Below, one piece after another: positions 56,477-64,000 of a stretch of 64,000 nucleotides of DNA. Every line of letters begins with the position of its first letter. Positions within the stretch are counted from its first letter, which is position 1. A program made the translations under genes and the position numbers. The DNA is from Toxorhynchites rutilus septentrionalis (Eukaryota > Arthropoda > Insecta > Diptera > Culicidae). The notes beneath the pieces are model-generated. The model was not told the origin of the DNA and made no database searches. It worked only from the letters and a program-made list of their open reading frames with translations. Location of the stretch: the NCBI RefSeq assembly GCF_029784135.1, contig NC_073745.1:78803569-78867568 (forward strand), written 5' to 3'.

Positions 56477-56550
56477 TTTGTATAGTGCAAGTATATTTTT
56501 TGTCATTGAGTAAATATTTAACCTGTTGACTAAATAAATAAATAAAGTTT
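55375..56550 (+). mobile_element. 5'-truncated LINE with AAAT tail
   Basis: It contains the second half of a reverse transcriptase frame and its C-terminus, a 3' untranslated stretch after the stop at 56474-56476, and a simple tail of AAATAAATAAAT type at 56532-56546. No target duplication was resolved. Confidence 0.8.
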
Positions 56551-58427
56551 GAAAAAAGGTTTTTTTTCTTAATAGCTGTCGGTTTTACCCGACAAGGTGC
56601 CGATCTCACCCGCACTTCCATTTATTTCACCTGAAAACATCAATTTTTGTATTCTATCAAAATTCGAAGTCTACTCGAAAAATGATTGACATATATGATT
56701 CTGTAGAACGGTTCATGAACAGTTGAAGAGAGGTTCTGTAGAGATTTGAAGTCGAAGACACATGGTAGATCTTGGAAATATGTGGAAATCCTTATGGTGC
56801 CAGTTTTACCCTGATTTCCTCAGAACAGATGTTTTGTTTGATTTCAAAATGTGATAAAACTTATGACATTTTTTGACATGAAATTCATTTTTATTCATCT
56901 GATCTTATCACATGTACACAAGGATGGTTCCAATCGTATCAACGAGCGCTCGTTACATTCTCTTATTTGATTCATTCAACGCACACAATAATATGTTTTG
57001 AATCACTCATGAAACAGAAAACTAACGTGCCAACGAAAGCACTGAATGAACACAGCGTGAGAGTCATCGCTTGGTATCTGTGCGCATGTTCATCGATGCT
57101 CGCTTGTATCATTTTATGATTCGTTCGTAAGTTTCCGCCGTCGCTTTACTTTCGTTTCCTGATCCGATTGGGTGCTTAGCCTCGGAGCTTTGGATCGAAT
57201 CGCTTTGTGATAGAGTGGTGTCGCTCTCAGAAAAGAATTGAATCGCAATGAAAATATAACTTTTCGATGTGCTAATGCTCGCAGATGCGCACCTAACAGT
57301 TGTCGTTTAATAACTTTTAAAAGAAAAGCCAATGGGGTTCAGTTTGCTTACCAAATAGTAACTATATATAACCTTCGAAACACAACTATAAATACTTCGA
57401 GTTTTGCTTGTCCAATATTTATTATAATACAAATTGCCAAATGTGGACTTTGTCCAATAGTGGAGGCAGAAGTTCACAGCCTATAAGGCAAAAGATTGCA
57501 CTTATTGAGATAAACTTTTGTATCAAAATCAATGATCAAATTAAAAATCAATGATTTTTCATTAGTAGCGTGTATGCATTATCTAAGAGAAGATGGGTTG
57601 CTGATTACTTGCTGGCTAAACTGATTTGTTGTAAATTTCGAAAAGGCATACGATGCATCCTCATGAAGCTAGATCTCGTCCCTCTAGTTTTGTATCCTGG
57701 TTGTATCCACGCTGGACTTTCGCAAAAACACCAAATCTTTGACGAAATCGTTTTGTCCAATGGTCTGCAATGGATGATCAGTTTCTCAGACTGCTCACTC
57801 TCGACTAGAGATGAAACGGAATGTTAATTTTATTTTCACTCCGGACGGTCGAATTTTCCGGATAATCGAATCATAAAAAAATTAAAAGGAAATCTCTCGG
57901 TAAACGTAAAATAACTATGATTTGCACTGTAAAAGAACGCATGAACGGTGATTTTATGGTTTTCGGAAGACTCAAACTTTGGTGTCTTTACGACAATAGT
58001 TAGTAAAGTCCGAATGAGCTAAAATGTTGTATAGTGTATTTTTTGGAGGTAATCAACATTTTTCAGGAAGTCCCATCCATAAATTTGGGATGACCATTCT
58101 CACTGGCACTCTAATGCACGTCGTTACTCATGAATTTGTTTTTAAACCGAAATAAATAATATTTTCCAAGAAAAAAAATAAATCTATTCTGCGATAATAT
58201 CGTAACATATGAAGATGCTAAATATACATCTTTTGAGAATCCAATAAATCAAAGGACTATCCAAGCGGATTCAAAAAATCAAAGTGATAAAACCACTTAT
58301 TTTGAATTATTTGCAACAATCTCAACACTCCTACCGCAACTTTTCCTTTTCCTTACTACATACATGATTATTCGAAAGTTCATATTATATATAATGCACT
58401 GTGGTTAACCGAATTAAAACATACTAA
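56551..58427. other. Noncoding with two small repeat relics
   Basis: At 56585-56625, the complement of the 4786-4830 phrase (GGTGCCGATCTCACCCGCAC). At 57854-57872, TTTTCCGGATAATCGAATC resembles a Tigger-type end. Short open frames here match nothing. Confidence 0.35.
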
Positions 58428-58436
58428 ACAGACCCT

Positions 58437-58712
58437 TCTTTTTCTTCTTCAATGGCACTAACGTTCCTAGAGGAACTTCGCCGTCTCAACGTAGTATTAC
58501 TTGCGTCATTTTTATTAGTACTTAGTTCAGATTTCTATGCCAAATAACACGCCTTGAATGCATTCTGAGTGGCAAGCTCTAGAATACGCGTGATCACAGT
58601 GCAAGTCGGAGGAAATTTCTTTGGCGAAAAATTCCCCCGACCAGAACGGGAATCGAACCCGAACACCCGGCATGTTAGTTATGACGCTAACCACTCGGCC
58701 ACGGGAGCACAT
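58437..58712 (-). mobile_element. Feilai-type SINE, full length, 9-bp duplication
   Basis: It is flanked by ACAGACCCT (58428-58436 and 58713-58721). On the minus strand it starts near GCTCCCGTGGCCGAGTGGTT (A box), has GGGTTCGATTCCCGTTCTGG (B box), the body shared with 36553-36828, and a (GAA)n tail. This is the only complete Feilai-type copy here and, with its exact duplication, probably the youngest. Confidence 0.9.
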
Positions 58713-58721
58713 ACAGACCCT

Positions 58722-59394
58722 GCTCATCCTAATTACATCCATTTTTCATAATTGTAACCTTTTCTATTATTAAGTTCTTAACAGAAGAAAATCTGTTCAA
58801 TATTCCTTGCAGAGAACGTGATACTCTATTAATATGTGTTCTTCGCCTTCACTCAGTTTTTAAAGTCATTTAATTCATCCTCCTCAAACCAAAATTATTG
58901 ATTGTCGGTCTGGGAGACCATTTGCGCGAGTATATTAGGGTTAAAAACAGGATAAAAACGTTTTGTTAGGAGAAGTAATGGATACAATTTGGAACGTAAC
59001 GTTATTTGATTGTGTGAAATGTTCTTTCGGATTTACATTAGAACTTCATTTCTTTTCTTGAATAACTGTATTTTAAAATAGAAACATTCCACAAAAACTG
59101 AAATATGTATATGGCGATCCTTCTCTGTCTCATCCGCACACGAACCCGATCGAGGGAGAGTGAATCATTGGTCAACAGAGCTGCTGTTCTTTCTGCTTAC
59201 GAGACAGAATGAACTTGTCTACCACATGTTCGGATTCGTTCACTCTCTGAGTGGTATCGTATGATGCGAAACCAACACATTGATTGAAGAAGCTGTTTTC
59301 ACATGCTGAAAAAAGTTGGATGCTTTCGTCGATTCTCTCGTCAATCACCAACTTTGCATGTACATGTTAACTTATATTCTAAGAGATCCAATCA
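58722..59394. other. Noncoding, nothing recognised
   Basis: No gene or repeat recognised. Confidence 0.35.
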
Positions 59395-59718
59395 TCATAT
59401 CTTTCCTATTTTTTTCTTTTTATCTAACATTTTGAAGATTTTGGGATCATCTACTGAGTTTGAAAATATTTTAGCTGCGATTTTATTTTCATCTACAGGA
59501 ATAAAGCAATGAAATTTTTGTGTTCCCGATATTGTTTTCGGGTGATTGAATAGTTCCTCAAGTTCACTTGCCTTTTTTGTATGCTGTTCTTTGGATACGT
59601 AACAGAAATTCAACTTCGTGATACATTTGTCATTTTGTTTAACTGCCCAATCATAAAGTTCTAGTGCTGTTTGGATTGTGTTTCCGTAATCTTGGGCAAG
59701 ACTTGCTTTCTTTCCCAT

Positions 59719-59841
59719 TCCTTGTAGCGTCCCTCCTATTCAGTGGCGTCGAGTGAAACTTTTTCACCCAGGGCGGAAGAGTTGATTTGTTTTTTGTTTT
59801 TGTAGTGTGCTGCTGTTCCATCGGACATGAAAGTTATTTTA
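59719..59841 (-). other. Insertion or deletion scar with hAT-like end
   Basis: Between two blocks of the transposase-like gene lies CAGTGGCGTCGAGTGAAACT (59741), which looks like a single hAT-type terminus, while the gene's own central region is absent. It may mark an imprecise excision or a deletion. Confidence 0.35.
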
Positions 59842-60335
59842 TTAAATCATTATTTTTCTGACAAATTCTATCAATTTTTCTCCAAACAACTGCACTGCCA
59901 CAGTGTCGTGTGTTAAAACTCCTGAAATAACTTCAAAGCTTACGTTTTCTAGTTTACCATCTTTTTTGTAATATATTTCAAATGGGCGAATAGTTGGTTG
60001 CGAGTTATTCCAGTCATAACCCTGTGCCGCATTTTGAATTATGAATGAATAATTCTCGGAAAAATCACAAATTACTATTATTTCTCCTTGCGTCAAAGAT
60101 TCTTTTTTATATCGCAAAAAAAACAGATTTCCCTTTGTAAATAAAGTGCATGCTCTATGAGTTTGTCGACTTACGGCGAAATACGGCACAAATTCATCGA
60201 TTGGTTTTAAAATCGTTTCCAAATTTCAACGGTCTGTGGTCAGCCATTGTTGAAAAACGATTTCTTCTTTTCCGCTTTCCTCTAATAGAAGAGTTGTTTC
60301 TTCATGAATTGATGTTTTGGAAACACAATCCTTAC

Positions 60336-60604
60336 CAGGGCCCGAAATCTTCGAAGGTGAAAAATGAAAACCGACTCTACTCTCCGTAGCTTCGCTTCGA
60401 CTAGAACTGCTTCGGCAGTCTCCCGCCAACAAAAAGTGACTTGACTAGAAAATGAATTGACTAGCGTTGACCGACTGACTGTTTAGTCGTTTTGGCGGAG
60501 AAAATGCGTGAAGAAGCCAAGAGTCATTACTAACTGAATACGGATATAGTCAGTCAGAAAGACAGCTGACTACCCTCTGTTGACTATGGCTATGCAGAGC
60601 CCTG
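60336..60604. mobile_element. hAT MITE with perfect 8-bp duplication
   Basis: The direct repeat ATCCTTAC lies at 60328-60335 and 60605-60612. The ends are CAGGGCCCGAAATCTTCGAA and, in complement, CAGGGCTCTGCATAGCCATA. CAGGG termini and an 8-bp target duplication are the hAT hallmarks. It interrupts the transposase-like frame between a Cys-rich region and KDCVSKTS. No coding capacity. Confidence 0.88.
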
Positions 60605-60932
60605 ATCCTTACAAGCACGAAGATGGCAATCTGTGGCGTTTTGGAACACTGCATTTTCCCATGACTACTGTATGTGAAATCGTTCTCAAACTGTTATCCA
60701 TCAATTTTACATTTTCATGAATGGTATATACACAAACATTGTGGGTTCCTGTACTATCAAGCAATATACAGTACTTTTGTCTCAACTGGTCTAACTTACA
60801 GTTACACTTGGGGTTGTTAATACCAGCACTGCATTTGTAATCCTTGCAAATCCTGGAGATCACGGCTTGACTCATGTTGCTAAACAATGTCACAGTTTTC
60901 TTTGTTGAATTCTGATGATTACGCAGAAACAA

Positions 60933-62056
60933 AATAATGCTATTTCTTTTCCACCACTTTACATTCGCTGCCGGTCACGATTGGTAATTTTCAAACAACT
61001 GCAGAGCCATTTTATTCATCCTTTACTGCCCATGTTTGTATAGGAGACGTAAACGACAAAATGAACAAATTCGACTTTTTTGCTGTTTCGCATTCTACAT
61101 AATGTAAAACGTTTGCTCAACATGCAAACAAACATTTTTTTTTTCAAAATATGTTATAATCCGCAAAATCACCTAGGCCCTCTTTTTATCGATAATATCC
61201 TTCAACTGGACAGATCATTTCATCGGAAATTTGCATGGTTATGCTTGTAGGCCAAAAAACAACAAAATGCGTTTTCCCAACACTAATGGTGTTGTCGATT
61301 ACGTCTCTTATGCAATCATGGGCAGTTTAGGTCTTAAAGGTCATTTAAGTCTTCAGGCCATTTCTTAAAAAATAAAAAAAATCTTGAAAAAGTTTTTGTT
61401 AGAAAAACTTTTTTGCCTTAAATATGCACAAGTTGCGATGTATGGAAGAGTTGTAGAGCACATATAACAAATAATTTATCAGTATTTTTTTCTGAAAACT
61501 CAATTATTTTCCGAAAACTCTCCCATAGATCACTTTTTTGTAGGACTTACCATTTTCGAATTAAAAAAAATTTATAAAAAATGGTCAAAATAATATTTGG
61601 CCCTTTCCATATGTTAGTCTAGATAAATTTTCGGAAAACTAAGTATGCCAAGTTGCTTAATTAGGTAAGGTCTTCACGCCCAGAAAGTTTCATTAGGTTC
61701 TGGGAGGGTCATGCCACTGCCATAGACGAGTTGGCACGAAATCCGCCAATGATTGAAACAAATTTTGATAAGCAACTACACATAAATCTATCCTATTGAG
61801 CATGATATGTGTTATTGTTCATTTTACCAGCTCCATGTGATCATTTCAACCACACACTAAAAATTTGTGCGATTTGACGACTTTTTTCTTTTAATGAAAA
61901 ATGAACTATTTTTATTTTTTATAGTAAAAATCGTCCGATATCTATTCATCATATTCTTCGAAAAACGGAAATTCTAGCAGTATGTGGACGCAGTAAAAGG
62001 GCATATTCCTTAGCATGTCCATTTTATCACCTCTTCCCCTACATAAAGACTGAGAT
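60933..62056. other. Noncoding, nothing recognised
   Basis: AT-rich sequence with no gene or repeat recognised. Confidence 0.35.
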
Positions 62057-62062
62057 AAAAAA
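62057..62062 (-). terminator. Pol III terminator of tRNA-Arg
   Basis: Six T on the minus strand, starting ten bases past the tRNA 3' end, the usual RNA polymerase III stop. Confidence 0.85.
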
Positions 62063-62072
62063 GAAATCTGGT

Positions 62073-62145
62073 CGACCGTGACAGGACTCGAACCTGCAAT
62101 CTTCGGATTCGAAGTCCGACGCCTTCTCCATTAGGCCACACGGCC
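62073..62145 (-). tRNA. tRNA-Arg (anticodon TCG)
   Basis: The 73-base minus-strand sequence folds as a complete cloverleaf. The acceptor pairs GGCCGTG with CACGGTC (one G-U pair) with discriminator G. The D stem is GCCT/AGGC. The anticodon stem TCGGA/TCCGA surrounds loop CTTCGAA (anticodon TCG, reading CGA codons). The T arm is GCAGG-TTCGAGT-CCTGT. The A box (TGGCCTAATGG) and B box (GGTTCGAGTCC) are intact, there is no intron, and a T6 terminator follows. It has no SINE body or target duplication, so I take it as a functional gene. It is the only host gene I can support. Confidence 0.95.
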
Positions 62146-62790
62146 GGGCTGCAAGGACGCTGGCTATGCTGGTACAAGAATCGCAGTAAACATGATGCAT
62201 TCCAGCATCAGCTGGCGGCCACCACCCAAGTCAACGATGGAGTGGTTCCACCGAGAAGAGCTACATGGTTGCATGAAAAACGAGGAGAGAGAGAGGAATA
62301 TAAATTGTTTCCTCCGCTCCGATTCATGTGGAACCAATCGTTTCCACTCTGAATGATGGAAAACTATTTACGAGCCGATAAGTTGGATTTTTTTCACCTC
62401 TGTTCCGCCAGATATCCGCTCCGATTCCGAGTCATTGTCGTCAGCTGCTGGATCCGCCACCGGCCAACCGCCGCGCAATGATTGCTCTCCTTTTATTTCT
62501 GTGCCCACAGAAGCTGCATTTTGGGAAGGGCATCGTGCAACGCAGTGATGTGTTAAGCCTAGCGCAATTCTGGGTCCGCCAGAAGCGCACAAGGGGGAGA
62601 GATGAAAGAGTCCGATTCAGGAAGAGGAGCGAAAAAAAAATCAAACGCGAACGAAAAAACCCACCTCGCCGCCGGGACGGGACGGATGGATGCATTTTCA
62701 ACAGCGTGGCCAATTTTCTCATTATGCCTAGGTTGTAATAGTTTCAGTTTTATGCCCTAGTTTTTTTTTTCTTCTTCCCTGCTGTAGTTA
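62146..62790. other. GC-richer unique region beside tRNA
   Basis: Overlapping frames on both strands at 62368-62738 contain no recognisable domain. Composition is GC-richer than the surroundings, which could reflect a nearby host promoter or exon, but nothing confirms this. Confidence 0.35.
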
Positions 62791-64000
62791 TGTATTCGAT
62801 TATTTCCGAACAGTTTAAACAAAAAGACATTTGTGTGGGGACTTTTCTACTCAATTGCTTCCAATATGCTGTGTTTTCTTTCTATAATATGCATTTCAAG
62901 CGTCAACTCGAGGCTTCGAGAACTGCAGAGATTATGTTGAAAAAAATTCTCCGTACAACCGCTTCTGTCAATCGTTGTTTTCACACTTTCCGTTATAGTA
63001 GGGCAGTTAAATTCAACTAATTAAATGAATAAACGGAGCAGAACAGCTCATAATCTTTCAGTGATTTAGAAAATATAGAATTGGTGAAAAATTAATGGCT
63101 ATGTGAAGTCTCATGGAGAGAGAATTTTGAAATTTTGAACATTCTAGTTTGAGTTTTTGGCATTGTTCGATATTAAGTTCTACTTTGAACTTGATTGAAT
63201 AACTAACGTGCTGTTTGTTTTTCCTTGTTTTGAATTTGAAATCAAAATAATGTGAACTTATTGTCAGTGAAAACAACTAAAAACCCAAAAAAAAATTCTC
63301 ATGCTTCATAGTGTACAATTTTTTGGCAGTTTTAATTTGAAACTCAACAACTGATTACTTCACCTTCAAGGCTTGTGTTATCCGAATCCGATCCACTTTT
63401 CCACTGCTGATATTTCTATATCACACTCATTCACCCAACCCACCCATTGTCAAGTTATGAACAACACTTGTTATGATACGGATCCGATTTCATTCAGTCG
63501 GAAAAACACACATACCATGTCCCACATCCTGACGCGGCTATGCTCTAATGCTTGTTTGTACGCAAATTTCGTACGGTGCATTCAAGCCGGATACGTTCGT
63601 TACACGCAAGAGAGTATATTTGTTGACCCTTCGTTTTTTTTTCCTTCGCTCCTTCACTTCATCTCGCTAGTCTGGGGAAAAAGTAGTGCAAAAGAAAAAA
63701 AAAATAATGATAATCAGTCAATTCGGTTAAGCACTTGGAGCTAATCGAATTATGAACGAGGCTATGATCCGAATTGGTTGTCTGTGAGTATGGATTGATA
63801 TAAATGAAGTAGCGATACTAATCCTATCCAGCGTTGCAGCCCAGACAAACATTGCACGGTGAGTTGTTATGTGTGGAGTCGTGTCAAAACTTCCTACGTG
63901 TGTTCTATGTATATATAACCGCAATTTGTTACCATTCAATCCATATATACTATGCCTTTTTCATGATAAATTTTATTACACTCGATTAGACAAACAAAGA
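62791..64000. other. Noncoding, nothing recognised
   Basis: AT-rich. The 123-codon plus frame at 63373-63744 ends in a low-complexity lysine/asparagine stretch and shows no motif, so I do not call it a gene. Confidence 0.35.

Larger units (their letters stand above)
59395..60932 (-). pseudogene. Decayed transposase-like gene, interrupted by a MITE
   Basis: Minus-strand frames in order: 60932-60609 has a Cys-rich stretch (CKDYKCSAGINNPKCNCK). 60326-60226 has KDCVSKTSIHEETTLLLEE and VFQQWLTTDR, then an in-frame TGA. 60222-59842 continues LETILKPIDEF, FLRYKKESLTQGEIIVICDF, SENYSFIIQNAAQGYDWNNS and GVLTHDTVAVQLFGEKL. 59718-59395 reads FCYVSKEQHTKKASELEELF and HPKTISGTQKFHCFIPV. I recall this order of blocks from a multi-copy arthropod protein family that looks like a DNA-transposon transposase, but I cannot name the superfamily. 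The part between HDTVAVQ and the C-terminal block is missing. A 269-bp MITE separates the first two pieces. Confidence 0.6.

Noticed and set aside
1..64000. Endogenous viral element of the flavivirus or rhabdovirus type
   Set aside because: No frame on either strand resembled such proteins. All reverse transcriptase and gag-like fragments fit LINE or BEL/Pao elements.

Overview
The window is AT-rich eukaryotic DNA built almost entirely of transposable elements. I read it as part of a mosquito genome, probably culicine (Aedes-like). The basis is the mix of DD34D mariner, DD37E and DD41D Tc1/mariner relatives, tRNA-derived SINEs with Feilai-type architecture, Jockey/CR1-like LINEs and many TA-flanked miniature inverted-repeat elements. 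This is inference from repeat types, not from a diagnostic host gene. I found no convincing host protein-coding exon. The only host gene I can support is one tRNA-Arg(TCG) at 62073-62145 on the minus strand, with a pol III terminator.

Layout. 0-9 kb: a near-intact mariner (2276-3545) sits inside an older dispersed repeat, followed by two pogo/Tigger-like TIR elements (5044-6584 and 6894-8498), each carrying a nested Helentron-like non-autonomous element (HINE). 8.5-11.2 kb: single-copy-looking noncoding DNA. 11.2-15.3 kb: a TIR element and three HINE pieces. 16-24.4 kb: the densest nest. It holds a DD41D element, a 4.1-kb pogo-like TIR element that contains a HINE, a decayed hAT and a TTAA-flanked MITE, then a LINE scrap, a second DD41D and a DD37E. 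24.6-30.1 kb: two oppositely oriented copies of one repeat family with about 140-bp internal units bracket 3.5 kb of unique-looking sequence. 31.6-37.3 kb: remnants of the same family, a foldback element split by a SINE, a perfect 47-bp hairpin, a SINE and a small Tigger-like MITE. 37.5-40.4 kb: unique-looking DNA. 40.4-44.6 kb: a second DD37E and a long-TIR foldback element interrupted by a LINE and a tRNA-like insertion. 45-54 kb: scattered MITEs, two SINEs, a mariner remnant, and a HINE nearly identical to the one at 17.7 kb. 54.8-60.9 kb: a second long hairpin, a LINE 3' half, a SINE with perfect target-site duplications, and a decayed transposase-like gene interrupted by a small hAT MITE. 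61-64 kb: the tRNA and unique-looking DNA.

The most notable signal is the HINE family. Its copies begin near TTGACGTRGGACTAC, repeat that motif in inverse orientation short of the 3' end, and finish in a short hairpin or a different tail that runs into poly-T. Some carry a 95-bp minisatellite. One copy contains a TATA box plus TCAGTT initiator at canonical spacing, and another contains a match to the metazoan histone mRNA 3' stem-loop, suggesting captured pol II gene ends. Three HINE copies lie inside three different pogo-like TIR elements, apparently in their T-tracts. All element family names come from motifs, terminal repeats and target sites read by eye. No database search was possible.
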